DNA from: Burkholderiaceae bacterium
GTDB lineage: Bacteria; Pseudomonadota; Gammaproteobacteria; Burkholderiales; Burkholderiaceae_F
DNA length: 64,000 bases
Assembly (NCBI GenBank): GCA_019236735.1
Contig: JAFAIM010000063.1
Location: 1 to 64,000 of the forward strand
Direction of reading: 5' to 3'
Both the position numbers and the translations under genes were made by a program. Below, one piece after another: positions 16,591-25,895 of the stretch; within the stretch, counting starts at the first letter, position 1, and each line of letters opens with the position of its first letter. The notes beneath the pieces were generated by a model. It was not told the origin of the DNA, made no database searches, and saw only the letters and a list, made by a program, of their open reading frames with translations.

Positions 16591-18972
16591 CTAGGCGGCC
16601 GTCGCGGCCTCGACCACGCGTCGGAACACGACCGTCACGGTCGCCCCGGCTCCGCCGAGGCGGTTGATCACCTCGACACTGCCATCGTGTTCGTCGACGA
16701 TTTTCTTCACCATCGCCAATCCGAGGCCTGTCCCGCGCGGCTTGGTTGTCACATAGGGCTCGAATGCCCGCCTAAGTATATTCGCCGGGAATCCAGGGCC
16801 GTTGTCCTCGACCGAAAGGCGCACTGCGCGTGCGGTCGAACCGGAAGCGCGCTCCGTCCCATCGATTGCCACCGCCTCGGTGCGGATCACGATCCGCCCG
16901 GTTTCGCCACCCGGGCGACGCGTGGCGGTGGCCTGTGCGCCAGCGATCGATTCCTGCGCGTTCGCGACCAGATTGTGGACTAGCTGGCGCAAGTGCGAGG
17001 GGTCGCCTTCGATCATCGGCAGCTCCTGTGAAAGCTGCAGCGTGATCCGCACCGCGGACGCCCGGGCGCCTTCGTCCGCGCCCGCGCGCTCCGTGCGCGT
17101 CTCGGTTCGCTTCTCGGCCCGCTTTTCGGCCCCATATAGCGAGCCGATCTCCTCCACCAGAGCGTTCAGGTCGAGCGGCGCGAGCTGCGGCGGCGGCAGC
17201 CTTGCGTAATCGCGGAACTCGTCGACCATTCGTTTCATAGCAGCGACCTGGTTGACGATCGTCGAGGCGCCGCGCGCGAGAACGTCGGCCTGGTCGGGCG
17301 GCAGCTCGCCGGCCAGCTTCATCTGCAGCCGTTCTGCGGCGAGCTGGATCGGAGTGAGCGGATTCTTGATCTCGTGGGCCAAGCGCCGAGCGACCTCGCC
17401 CCAGGCCACCGCTCGTTGGGCCGAAATCACCTGCGTAATGTCGTCGAACACGATCACCATTCCCGGGTGCGCGTCCAGCGGCAGGCGCGAGCCGCGTGCG
17501 AGCAGCGAGAGCGGTTCCGCTCCGGGCTGGGCCCCTGCGCGGTCGAGTTTCATTTGGCGCTGCCAGGAATCCTTCGGAGTGGCGGCGAGCGAGTGGTCGC
17601 GGGACGCAGCCGCCACGTGCTCCGCCAACTGCGGATGTACGTCCGCAAGCGCCTCGCCGATCCGGTTCTCCATCCGCACGCCAAGGATGCGACCGGCGCC
17701 GAGGTTCGCCGTCACGATGCGCGAATCCGCGTCGAGCACGATCACCCCCGCCGACAGGTTGGCCAGCACACGCTGCAGGAAGCCTCGCGCGGTTTCCAGC
17801 TCGCGCGAGCGCGCTTCCAGAGTTTCGCGCGCGTCCGAGAGCTGCCGCGTCATCTCGTTGAACGAGCGCGTCAGCACGTTCAACTCGTCGTTGCCGGCAA
17901 ATTCGCGCACCGGACGATAGTTTCCCTCCGCCACCGCGCGCGTGCCGGCGGCAAGTTCGATCAGCGGCTCGGTCATTGAGCCGGCCAGCATCACACTCGA
18001 GGCGATCGCCGCGAAGATCAGCAGCAGCAGCGTCAAGGTCAGCGTCAGCCGGTACATCTTCTGCAGGCCGACGCGGGACAGCGACAGCTGCTGATACTGC
18101 TCGTTGCCCGATTGCAGGTTCTGCAGATCCGCCGCGACGTCCGGCGCGACGGAACGGGTCAATTGCAGGAAGCTGGGTTCGGTCAGTCGTACGCCAGCCG
18201 GTGGCTCGCGTGCGCCCAAGGTACCCAGCGAGGAGCCCGAGCCCAGCACCGGCGGCGAAGCAGAGGGAACGGGGACGATTACCCGCGTGCGCAGACCGCC
18301 GCCGGGTTCCGTCGATCCCTCGTCGCCCTCGATCACGGCCAGTCCGCGCGCCTCCTGAGCGGCGTGCAGCGATCTCGGGCTGGGCAGAAGCGGCGGCATC
18401 AGGCCCCCGCTTCGGGTGCTGCTGGAGCCGAGCAGCGACCCGTTGGCCGTCACCCACAGCACCTCGTCGGCTCCCGCTCGTTCCCGCAGCTGCTCGAGTT
18501 TGCGGATCTGGTCGGCCGGCGGGGTATCGGCCAGCTCGGCCGCCATCGTGTGCGCCCGGCTGCGCAGTTCGTCGCGCTGCCCCTCGAGAACCGCGCGCCC
18601 CAGCTCCAACCCGGAATTCAGCGCGCCCTCAACCTGGACATTGAACCACGATTCGATCGAACGCGATATGAACAGCGACGACACCAGATAGACCATCACG
18701 CCGGGCGCGACGCCGATCAGCGCGAACGCGAGCGCGAAGCGCGTCATCAAGCGCGCGCCGAAGCGGCCTTTGCGCACGCGGTGCGCCAGCCGCAACGACA
18801 ACGCGGTCACGACCGCGAACAGCACCAGCGCGATCACGCCGTTCAGACCCAGCAGCAGGGGATAGTTGCGTTCGAACGCCGGACTGTTGCCACTGGCCAG
18901 CGCCAGCACCAGCAGCAGCACTCCGGCGAGTGCGAGGGCGCCGATCAGACCGTAGCGAACGATGCGGGGCAC
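16591..18972 (-). CDS. NtrY-like membrane sensor histidine kinase
   Basis: A 793-residue kinase. Three hydrophobic segments lie in residues 5-110, a periplasmic region with two polar stretches follows (about 115-305), then another membrane helix (YRLTLTLTLLLLIFAAIASS), a HAMP linker, a PAS domain (about 400-520), a HisKA domain with phosphoacceptor in RLAHEIKNPLTPIQLAAERL, and a HATPase domain with the N box LVHNLVANAQES and the G boxes VEDNGPGFP and GTGLGLAMV. This architecture is that of NtrY. It probably phosphorylates the downstream receiver-Fis protein. The signal sensed is unknown. Confidence 0.92.
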   Translation of the reverse strand: MPRIVRYGLIGALALAGVLLLVLALASGNSPAFERNYPLLLGLNGVIALVLFAVVTALSLRLAHRVRKGRFGARLMTRFALAFALIGVAPGVMVYLVSSLFISRSIESWFNVQVEGALNSGLELGRAVLEGQRDELRSRAHTMAAELADTPPADQIRKLEQLRERAGADEVLWVTANGSLLGSSSTRSGGLMPPLLPSPRSLHAAQEARGLAVIEGDEGSTEPGGGLRTRVIVPVPSASPPVLGSGSSLGTLGAREPPAGVRLTEPSFLQLTRSVAPDVAADLQNLQSGNEQYQQLSLSRVGLQKMYRLTLTLTLLLLIFAAIASSVMLAGSMTEPLIELAAGTRAVAEGNYRPVREFAGNDELNVLTRSFNEMTRQLSDARETLEARSRELETARGFLQRVLANLSAGVIVLDADSRIVTANLGAGRILGVRMENRIGEALADVHPQLAEHVAAASRDHSLAATPKDSWQRQMKLDRAGAQPGAEPLSLLARGSRLPLDAHPGMVIVFDDITQVISAQRAVAWGEVARRLAHEIKNPLTPIQLAAERLQMKLAGELPPDQADVLARGASTIVNQVAAMKRMVDEFRDYARLPPPQLAPLDLNALVEEIGSLYGAEKRAEKRTETRTERAGADEGARASAVRITLQLSQELPMIEGDPSHLRQLVHNLVANAQESIAGAQATATRRPGGETGRIVIRTEAVAIDGTERASGSTARAVRLSVEDNGPGFPANILRRAFEPYVTTKPRGTGLGLAMVKKIVDEHDGSVEVINRLGGAGATVTVVFRRVVEAATAA

Positions 18973-18987
18973 GGCAGGTGTCGAACG

Positions 18988-19623
18988 TCAGTGTTGCGGG
19001 TCGGCAGCGATCTTCACCGGCTCCCAGGCGGACGCGAGCGCCCAATCGTGGTTCGTCAGCGAATCGACCTGAAACGGCTTCGGAAGCATCGTGGTATCGA
19101 GCCGTAGCCGCACGCGCGGTACCAGGTGATCGCGCGACTCGGCAGTGGTGCGCCCCGCCACCTTCCAATCTCGAACGGTGCGCACGCCCGCCAGCGCCTC
19201 CTCGAACGTATCGAACGGTTGTGGCAGAGCGCCCTGCCGCGACAGCCGGAACTGCCTGGTCAGTGGACTGTAGCTGAGGCGGTACACGCGCGACTCCTGC
19301 GCGAGCCGCTTGTCGAACCAGTACCAGCGCGTGCGCACCAGTTCGAAGTCGATTGCGAAATAGACGGCGATGCCGTGTTTGACCGCCTCCTCGATTGCCG
19401 GCGACGGTTCGAACGCGAACTGTGCGTTCAGGTACAGCCCCGGCTCGGGATCGCCCCGCACGTCCAGTTCGGCCGACTGGACCGAGACCGATTGCTCTGC
19501 CCAGGCATCCCTTACCGGCGTCAAAATCAGCGCCAGGCCCGAGGCCAGCATCGCGGCCAGCCAGAGTCTGCGCCCTGCGGCTGCGGCTGCGGCGCGCACC
19601 GCCCGCTCGGTTTCAGTCAGCAC
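18988..19623 (-). CDS. DUF4390 exported protein
   Basis: A 211-residue protein with an N-terminal hydrophobic signal/anchor (about residues 19-42) and a single extracytoplasmic domain matching DUF4390, with landmarks YLNAQFAFEPSPAIEEAVKH, TRWYWFDKR and YRLSYSPLTRQFRLS. The function is unknown, but the gene is regularly found between rsmB and an ntrY-like kinase in Burkholderiales, as here. It overlaps the rsmB stop region by 7 nt and precedes the kinase by 15 nt, so it may be part of the sensing module. Confidence 0.85.
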   Translation of the reverse strand: MLTETERAVRAAAAAAGRRLWLAAMLASGLALILTPVRDAWAEQSVSVQSAELDVRGDPEPGLYLNAQFAFEPSPAIEEAVKHGIAVYFAIDFELVRTRWYWFDKRLAQESRVYRLSYSPLTRQFRLSRQGALPQPFDTFEEALAGVRTVRDWKVAGRTTAESRDHLVPRVRLRLDTTMLPKPFQVDSLTNHDWALASAWEPVKIAADPQH

Positions 19624-20972
19624 GAGGGGACCTTCTTCTCGAGCAGCGCGAAGAAAAAACCGTCATGATCGGTCGGCAGGTCCGATGGCAGGCAGGCCGC
19701 GTGCCCTGCGTCCGCGCCGGCGGTCGGTAGCAGCTGGCACCAGCGGCCGGGCGCGCCCGGCAGCGCAACTGCGCGCGCGTCCGGGTGCCGCTCGAGGAAC
19801 GAATCCGCCTGCTCGTGCGCCTCCTGGCGAAAGACCGAACAGACCACGTAAAGCAATCTACCAGCGGGTGCCAGCAGCGGCCATACGGCATCGAGCAAAC
19901 GAGCCTGGTTCGTTGCTAATTGCGCAACATCGGTTTCACGGCGCAACCATGGGATGTCCGGGTGGCGCCGCACAATGCCGGACGCGGTGCATGGCGCATC
20001 GAGCAGGATTCGATCGTATGGGTGCCCGTCCCAGTACGCCGCAGGGTCGCCCGCGTCCGCGACGAGGACCCGCACCCGCGATTGTTCCAGACCCAGCCGC
20101 AAGAGATTCTCGGCGACGAGCCTGGCGCGTACGGGATCGACTTCGACCGCGTCGATGTTCGCGTCCGATAACTCGGCAAGGTGTCCCGTCTTGCCGCCCG
20201 GCGCTGCACACGCGTCGAGCACGCGATCTGCGTCGCTCGGCTGCAGCCATGGCGCGGCCAATTGCGCGGCGGCATCCTGCACCGATACCAACCCTTGCGC
20301 GAACCCCGGTATCCGCGCGACCGGCAGCGGCCGCTGCAGTCGAACGGCGCTTGGTCCGACTCGCGTGGCGGCGATCGACTGCTCACGCAGAAGCGCCAAG
20401 TAGCCGTTGATGTCGCCGCGCCGGCAATTGACTCGCAGCACGAGCGGCGGCTCGGCGGCGGCGCTCGCGAGCACGCCTTCCCAGCGGTCGGGGTGGTCGT
20501 GCCGGACCCGCTGTAGCCACCACGGCGGAACGTTCAGCCGCGTCGCATCGTCCAGTAGCAGCTCTGGCAACAGTTGCTCGCGCCTGCGCAGGAACGAACG
20601 CAATACCGCGTTAACAAATCCCGCCGCGGCGCGCATCTGCGGCTGGTTTCGTGCGGCCTGCACCGCCTGGTCGACCAGCACGTGCTCGCCATATGCATCG
20701 TCGAGCAGCTGCGACAGAGCCACCGCAAGCAGGCCACCGATTTCGGGCTCAGGTGCGCGGGCTGCCAGACGTTGCAGCAGCGCGTCGATCAGAGCGCGAT
20801 GGCGCATCGCTCCGTGGCAAACGTCGCGCACGGCGGAACGAAGGGGATTCGACGCCGCCGATTCGTGCCGTTGCAGCTCGAGCGCACGGTCCAACGCTTG
20901 GCCGGTGTGTACGCGTACCCAGACCGGCGCGGCCGCGCGCAATACCTCCGAAAGAGGCGCGCCTACCGGCAT
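19617..20972 (-). CDS. rsmB: 16S rRNA (cytosine-967-C5)-methyltransferase RsmB
   Basis: A 451-residue methyltransferase that places m5C at position 967 of 16S rRNA. The N-terminal NusB-like RNA-binding domain (about residues 20-160) includes LQRHESAASNPLRSAVRDVC. The SAM-binding motif DACAAPGGKTGHLAEL lies near residue 260 and the catalytic motif LDAPCTASGIVRRHPDI near residue 330, with the cysteine in place. It starts 2 nt after the fmt stop codon on the same strand, so fmt-rsmB-DUF4390-ntrY-ntrX look cotranscribed. Confidence 0.95.
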   Translation of the reverse strand: MPVGAPLSEVLRAAAPVWVRVHTGQALDRALELQRHESAASNPLRSAVRDVCHGAMRHRALIDALLQRLAARAPEPEIGGLLAVALSQLLDDAYGEHVLVDQAVQAARNQPQMRAAAGFVNAVLRSFLRRREQLLPELLLDDATRLNVPPWWLQRVRHDHPDRWEGVLASAAAEPPLVLRVNCRRGDINGYLALLREQSIAATRVGPSAVRLQRPLPVARIPGFAQGLVSVQDAAAQLAAPWLQPSDADRVLDACAAPGGKTGHLAELSDANIDAVEVDPVRARLVAENLLRLGLEQSRVRVLVADAGDPAAYWDGHPYDRILLDAPCTASGIVRRHPDIPWLRRETDVAQLATNQARLLDAVWPLLAPAGRLLYVVCSVFRQEAHEQADSFLERHPDARAVALPGAPGRWCQLLPTAGADAGHAACLPSDLPTDHDGFFFALLEKKVPSC

Positions 20973-20974
20973 GT

Positions 20975-21955
20975 TCAGCTGCTCTGCCAGCGAGCGCCGG
21001 GAACGATCGGTGTTCCGCGCAGGAATTCATGCACTCGCAGCCGCCGGCCACCGGCGCGCTGCAATTCGCGGATCACGATAACTCCCTGTCCACAGGCAAC
21101 GCGGACGCCTTCGTCCGTCGCCGCGAGCACCACTCCCGGCTCGGCGCCATGCGCTTCCTCGGTGGCCTGCGCCGACCAGATTTTCACAAGGCGGCCGTCG
21201 AGGTGTCCGCACGCACCCGGCTGCGGGTCGAACGCACGGACACGCCGTGCGAGCGCTGCCGCCGACGCGGACCAGTCGAGCGCCGCTTCGTCCCGCCCGA
21301 TCTTGCGCGCATGGGTGACGCCGTCGGCCGGCTGCGCGACCGCTTCCCATCCGCCGTCGGCTGCCTTGGCAAGCCAGGTCGTCGTCAGCGTCGCGCCCAC
21401 CTGCGCGAGGCGTTCGGTCAGCGTGCCGGCCGTGTCGTCGGGTTCGATCGGGATTGCTTGCGCGCGCAAAATTGGCCCGGTGTCCAGCCCAACTTCCATT
21501 TGCATCAGCGTGATTCCGGTCGCGGTGTCCCCGGCCTCGATCGCGCGTGCAATCGGCGCGGCTCCACGCCAGCGCGGCAGAAGCGATGCGTGGATATTGA
21601 TCGCGCGCACGACCCCGCCGCGGCCGCTCAGCCCACGCGGAATGTCGAGCACCGATTGCGGCAGGATCAGCCCGTAGGCGGCCACCACGAGCAGGTCGGG
21701 CGCTGCCGCGCGCAGCGCATCCAGAGCCGCGCGGGCTCCGTCATCGTTGTCGATCTCGCGCAGCGTGCGTGGTGCTGCCAGCGGAAGGCCTCGAGCGGCC
21801 GCCAGGATTCCCACTTCGCTCGGCCGTGGCTTCCAACCCCGCCCCGCGGGACGCTCCGGCTGCGTCAGGACCAGATCGACCGTGTGGCCAGCGCGCAGGA
21901 TCGATTCCAGCGCGACGGCAGCGAAGTGAGGGGTACCAGCGAAAACGATCCGCAT
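20975..21955 (-). CDS. fmt: methionyl-tRNA formyltransferase
   Basis: A 326-residue enzyme that formylates initiator Met-tRNA with 10-formyltetrahydrofolate. Its N-terminal Rossmann domain begins MRIVFAGTPHFAAVALE. The catalytic asparagine and histidine are in INIHASLLPRWRGAAPI, and the conserved loop GITLMQMEVGLDTG follows. The C-terminal domain (from about residue 210) is an OB fold that binds tRNA. It lies 31 nt downstream of def, the usual def-fmt pairing. Confidence 0.96.
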   Translation of the reverse strand: MRIVFAGTPHFAAVALESILRAGHTVDLVLTQPERPAGRGWKPRPSEVGILAAARGLPLAAPRTLREIDNDDGARAALDALRAAAPDLLVVAAYGLILPQSVLDIPRGLSGRGGVVRAINIHASLLPRWRGAAPIARAIEAGDTATGITLMQMEVGLDTGPILRAQAIPIEPDDTAGTLTERLAQVGATLTTTWLAKAADGGWEAVAQPADGVTHARKIGRDEAALDWSASAAALARRVRAFDPQPGACGHLDGRLVKIWSAQATEEAHGAEPGVVLAATDEGVRVACGQGVIVIRELQRAGGRRLRVHEFLRGTPIVPGARWQSS

Positions 21956-21986
21956 ACCCGAAACCCTCCGGCCTTCTTCTTTGATC

Positions 21987-22502
21987 TCAGGTCAAGGCTG
22001 TTTGCCGGGCGTGGCGCTTGCGCATCCGGGTTCGGATCCGCATTTGTTTCAGTGCCGACAGGTACTCGACGAAGACGCGGCCCTCCAAATGGTCCATTTC
22101 GTGCTGCACACACACCGCCAGCATGTCGCTGCAGTCCCGTTCGAAAGGCCGCCCGTGCTCGTCCATCGCTCGCACCCGCACTTTGGCGGGACGACGCACG
22201 GTCTCATACACGCCGGGGACCGACAGGCATCCCTCCTCACACTCGATCGTCTCCTCGGACGCCGACAGCAGCTCCGGGTTGATGAACACATGCAACGCAT
22301 CCTTGGCTTCGGACACGTCGATGACGATGATGCGTTCGTGCACGTCGACCTGAGTTGCCGCCAGGCCGACGCCGGGTGCGGAGTACATCGTCTCGGCCAT
22401 GTCGGACACGAGCTTGCGCAGTCGATCGTCGAAAATGGTCACCGGACGCGCAATCTTCCTCAGGCGCGGGTCGGGATATTCCAGGATGGCAAGCTGGCTC
22501 AT
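21987..22502 (-). CDS. def: peptide deformylase
   Basis: A 171-residue metalloenzyme that removes the formyl group from nascent proteins. All three family motifs are present: GVGLAATQ (motif 1), EEGCLSVPG with the metal-binding cysteine (motif 2), and QHEMDHLEG with the two histidines and catalytic glutamate (motif 3). The start [18 protein letters not shown] is the canonical N terminus. It is the first gene of the def-fmt-rsmB operon and is divergent from the LysM gene; the 280-nt gap holds the promoters. Confidence 0.97.
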   Translation of the reverse strand: MSQLAILEYPDPRLRKIARPVTIFDDRLRKLVSDMAETMYSAPGVGLAATQVDVHERIIVIDVSEAKDALHVFINPELLSASEETIECEEGCLSVPGVYETVRRPAKVRVRAMDEHGRPFERDCSDMLAVCVQHEMDHLEGRVFVEYLSALKQMRIRTRMRKRHARQTALT

Positions 22503-22704
22503 AAGTCAGGTCCAAAAGACCCGAACAATTCGCGCTGACGCGCGGTAGTCCCATTCGCTGCGCTCATGGGCGTCAGAAGTCAGGTCCGAACTCGGAATAT
22601 TGCGATGATCAGCGTCTTTTTCATCGTTTCCCGCACCGCCATGGCGCGATACTCGCCCAAACCGAATCACGTGCCGCCGGTAGGGCGCCATCCAGTCGGA
22701 TCCA

Positions 22705-22733
22705 TTGCGATATCAAAGGTTTGGACGCACAAT
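22705..22733 (+). promoter_or_regulatory. candidate sigma-70 promoter for the LysM gene
   Basis: TTGCGA at 22705-22710 and CACAAT at 22728-22733 are separated by exactly 17 bp and lie about 50 nt before the LysM start codon, in a locally AT-richer stretch of the def/LysM intergenic region. Elsewhere in the gap an 11-nt direct repeat aagtcaggtcc occurs at 22503-22513 and 22577-22587. Confidence 0.4.
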
Positions 22734-22782
22734 TTTACGGGACTCCATAGCCCCGCCCTTCACCCCTTCGAGGTCCGCAGGA

Positions 22783-24102
22783 ATGACCAATCCCAGTATT
22801 TGCGTGCACTCCGCCCGCCACGACGCCGGTTGCGGAATTGGACAGACCCAGCTGCGCGCGCTGCGCGTAGCCGTGCTGCTGGCGAGCGTGCTCGCCCTGC
22901 CGGTGTGGGGGCAAACGTCACGCTATCCGGTTACCGATGACCAGCGCCAGACGGCCAACAAGGTTGCCCAAGAGGGCGTGCCTCTGTCGGAGCTGGCGCC
23001 GGGGGCGCCCGATCGCTACACGATCAAAAAGGGCGACACGTTATGGGCCATTTCGGTCCTGTACCTGAAATCGCCGTGGCGCTGGCCCGAGCTTTGGGGC
23101 ATGAACAAGCAGCAGATTGCCAACCCACACCTGATCTACCCTGGCCAGCAGCTGGAGCTGATCAGGACGGCGGAAGGGCGGGCCGTGTTGAGGCTGGTGG
23201 GCACCGAGAGTCAGGTCCCTATCGCCGCGGCAGCACCAGCGGCAGCGCCCACGCCACCGCCGGCTCCGGCCGAGGCAACGCTTCCCCTCCAAAAGCTGGA
23301 GCCGCGGATTCGGGACCTGGGCGATGTGACGAAGGAGCCGATCCCGAGCATCCCGAACCGGCTGATCGAGCCGTTCCTGTCGCAACCGGGGATCGTGTCG
23401 GCCGATACGCTGGCCAAGTCGCCACGCATCGTCGCTACACCAGAGGATCGCGTCTACCTGGGCCGCGGAGACGAAGCCTACGCCCGCGGCATCACAGACC
23501 CGGCGCTGACCGATTTCCATGTCTTCCGGCCGGCGCGCCCGCTGTTCGAACCGGATGATACGAGCCATTCCAGGCCGATCGCGTACGAAGCTTTCTTCCT
23601 GGGCAGCGCCCACGTCGTTCGGCACGGTGAAATCACAACGTTGAAGGTGACCGACAGCCGCGCCGAGATCGGGGTCGAGGACCGGCTGGTGCCGATCGAG
23701 CGTGAGCCGCTGATCACGTACGTACCGCACTCGCCGCAGCGCGCGATCGAGGGCTGGCTGATCTCGGTCTACGGCGGAATCGGGGACGTCGGCGCGCAGA
23801 GCATCGTTGCGCTGGACCGTGGTGCGAGCGACGGGATGGACATCGGAACCGTATTGGCCGTGAGCCGCAGCGGCAAGACAGTTCGCGACGCCACGGTGCC
23901 AGGCAGCCAGTACATCAAACTACCCGACGAGCGCGTCGGCCACATGTTCGTGTTCCGGGTGTTCGACCATATCTCTTACGCTCTGGTGATGACGGCCACC
24001 GGCCCGATCAAGGTCGGCGATCGGTTCGGGCTGCCCGAGCGAGCGGCTGATAGCGCCTCGACCGACGAGCGGCCGTCGCGGCTGGCGACCACCGCGCGCT
24101 GA
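22783..24102 (+). CDS. exported LysM peptidoglycan-binding protein
   Basis: A 439-residue protein. A signal-peptide-like hydrophobic stretch (ALRVAVLLASVLALPVWG) lies near residues 25-43, and a LysM domain near residues 75-125 (YTIKKGDTLWAISVLYLKSP then WPELWGMNKQQIANPHLIYP), which binds glycan strands. A proline-rich linker and a long beta-rich C-terminal region of unknown function follow. The ATG at 22783 is chosen as the nearest start before the signal peptide; upstream codons lie in the promoter region. This LysM gene is commonly found between def and dprA in Betaproteobacteria. Confidence 0.88.
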   Translation: MTNPSICVHSARHDAGCGIGQTQLRALRVAVLLASVLALPVWGQTSRYPVTDDQRQTANKVAQEGVPLSELAPGAPDRYTIKKGDTLWAISVLYLKSPWRWPELWGMNKQQIANPHLIYPGQQLELIRTAEGRAVLRLVGTESQVPIAAAAPAAAPTPPPAPAEATLPLQKLEPRIRDLGDVTKEPIPSIPNRLIEPFLSQPGIVSADTLAKSPRIVATPEDRVYLGRGDEAYARGITDPALTDFHVFRPARPLFEPDDTSHSRPIAYEAFFLGSAHVVRHGEITTLKVTDSRAEIGVEDRLVPIEREPLITYVPHSPQRAIEGWLISVYGGIGDVGAQSIVALDRGASDGMDIGTVLAVSRSGKTVRDATVPGSQYIKLPDERVGHMFVFRVFDHISYALVMTATGPIKVGDRFGLPERAADSASTDERPSRLATTAR

Positions 24103-24126
24103 AGCCACAGAAATCCCTGGGGCGGC

Positions 24127-24166
24127 AGCGTCCGGCGCGCCCGTCTCGCGGTGCGCGCCTTTCGCA
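24127..24166. repeat. short dispersed GC-rich repeat, copy in LysM-dprA gap
   Basis: This 40-nt stretch matches 31739-31776 in blocks: agcgtccgg, then cccgtctcgc, gtgcg and gcctttcgc in the same order. In this copy the arms ggcgcgc and gcgcgcc can pair across a 12-nt loop. The rest of the gap up to dprA shows about three degenerate 20-nt tandem units, each containing a variant of cctttcgcaccg. Confidence 0.5.
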
Positions 24167-24211
24167 CCGCCTTGCGGCCTCTCGCGCCGCCTTCTCGGTC
24201 CTTCGCACGGG

Positions 24212-25312
24212 ATGATCGACGACAGTGAGCGGCGAGCGTGGCTGCGCCTAGCGCTCACCCATGGCGTCGGAGCGCGCGCCAAACTCGACCTGCTGTCGTC
24301 TTTCGGGCTGCCCGCGGTGATCTTCGAGGCAGGCCGATCAGCGCTGGTACGCGTGGTCGGCGAACAGAACGCGAGCGCGCTGCAGGCGGCCGAGCCCGAG
24401 GATGCGATCGACCGCGCGCTACAGTGGCTGTACGCGGATCCATCGCGTTCGCTGCTCACGCTCGCCGACGCGGACTACCCCGAGCTGCTGCTGCAGCTAC
24501 CCGACCCTGCTGCGGTACTGTATCTGCAGGGCCGACGCGAGCTGCTGGGCCCGCCCGCGCTGGCGATCGTCGGCAGCCGCAACGCAAGTCGTCAGGGTGA
24601 GCTCAACGCACGCGCCTTCGCCGCGCACCTGGGCTCCTGCGGCCTCACGATCGTGAGTGGCCTCGCGCGCGGGATCGACGCGGCGGCGCATCTGGGCGCG
24701 CTCGAAGCCGGCGCTGCCACGATTGCGGTGTTGGGAACCGGCGCCGACATCACATACCCCGCGAGCAATCGCGCGCTTACGGAGCGAATCGGGCGCGACG
24801 GGCTGCTGCTGTCAGAATATCCGCTCAGCACACCGGGGGTTGCGAGCAACTTCCCGCGGCGCAACCGGCTCATTGCGGCGATGGCGCGCGGCGTGCTGGT
24901 GGTCGAAGCCGCGCTGCAGTCGGGCTCGCTGATCACCGCTCGGCTGGCGGCCGAGCTCGGGCGCGAAGTGATGGCGATTCCCGGCTCGATCCATTCGCCG
25001 CTCGCGCGCGGCTGCCATCGGTTGATTCGCGATGGGGCACGGCTGGTGGAATCGGCGCAGGACGTGTTACAGGAGCTGCGTTTGGAGTCGTTGCGACCGA
25101 TTGCGCCGGCGGCGGATGCTGCGCCCGCAGCCACGCTCCGCGACGAAGCGCTGCTGGAGGCGATCGGCTTCGACCCGGTCGATCTCGACACGCTTTCGCA
25201 ACGCACCGGGCTGGATTCCGGTGCGCTGTCGGCACGCCTGTTGGAGCTCGAGCTGACACAAGATATTGAGCGCCTGGCCGGCAATCGCTACCAGAGATTG
25301 GGGCGCGGGTGA
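24212..25312 (+). CDS. dprA: DNA-processing protein DprA
   Basis: A 366-residue protein that loads RecA onto incoming single-stranded DNA during natural transformation. An N-terminal SAM-like region is followed by the Rossmann fold with LAIVGSRNASRQGELNARAF and SGLARGIDAAAHLGALEAG, then LSEYPLSTPGVASNFPRRNR and the C-terminal winged-helix (DALLEAIGFDPVDLDT-like) region. The ATG at 24212 gives a normal length, although no strong ribosome-binding site is seen. It is followed 48 nt later by smg. Confidence 0.95.
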   Translation: MIDDSERRAWLRLALTHGVGARAKLDLLSSFGLPAVIFEAGRSALVRVVGEQNASALQAAEPEDAIDRALQWLYADPSRSLLTLADADYPELLLQLPDPAAVLYLQGRRELLGPPALAIVGSRNASRQGELNARAFAAHLGSCGLTIVSGLARGIDAAAHLGALEAGAATIAVLGTGADITYPASNRALTERIGRDGLLLSEYPLSTPGVASNFPRRNRLIAAMARGVLVVEAALQSGSLITARLAAELGREVMAIPGSIHSPLARGCHRLIRDGARLVESAQDVLQELRLESLRPIAPAADAAPAATLRDEALLEAIGFDPVDLDTLSQRTGLDSGALSARLLELELTQDIERLAGNRYQRLGRG

Positions 25313-25360
25313 GTTTTCGGTTGCGTTCGCGCGCCCGGCTGCGCTAGATTCGAAGAATCC

Positions 25361-25816
25361 ATGTTCGACGTGCTCGTCTATTTGTACGAAAACTACAGCG
25401 CGCTCGCCGCTTGCCCTGGGTACGAGACGCTGACTCGCAAGCTGGCCGATGCCGGTTTCGACGCGGACGAAATTGCCGACGCGATGGTCTGGCTGCACGG
25501 TCTGGCGAGTGCAACGCTGGCCTCGAGCGTCCCCGATCGCTCCGATCCGCGCACCTTCCGCGTCTACACCCGGCAAGAGCAAGCGGCGCTCGGCGCTTCC
25601 GCGATCGGCTTTCTCGCTTCGCTCGATCGCGACGGCCAACTAAACCCGGCGCAGCGCGAGATCGTGATCGAGCGCGCCGGCGCGGTTGACACGCCGATCA
25701 CGCTGCAACGCCTGAAGATCATCGTTCTCATGGTCCTGTGGAGCCAGTCGATCGATGTCGACCTGGCGCTGCTGCAGGAGCTGCTCGACGACGACCCCGA
25801 TCCGGTTCTGCATTGA
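25361..25816 (+). CDS. smg: Smg family protein (DUF494)
   Basis: A 151-residue acidic protein matching the Smg/DUF494 family: start MFDVLVYLYENYSAL, then LADAGFDADEIADAMVWLHG and FRVYTRQEQAALGASAIGFL. Its biochemical role is unknown; the gene is conserved between dprA and a topoisomerase gene in many gammaproteobacteria and betaproteobacteria, exactly as here. No enzymatic motif is visible. Confidence 0.92.
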   Translation: MFDVLVYLYENYSALAACPGYETLTRKLADAGFDADEIADAMVWLHGLASATLASSVPDRSDPRTFRVYTRQEQAALGASAIGFLASLDRDGQLNPAQREIVIERAGAVDTPITLQRLKIIVLMVLWSQSIDVDLALLQELLDDDPDPVLH

Positions 25817-25895
25817 TGCAACGGAGGTCGCAAATCGGCCCGCACAGGGTGTTCTTCGACAGCCTGTTAGAGTTCCGGCCGCACCAAAGCGAACG

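Noticed and set aside
24478-24932. Several alternative frames in the dprA region
   Set aside because: They overlap the dprA Rossmann domain in other phases and have no independent support.
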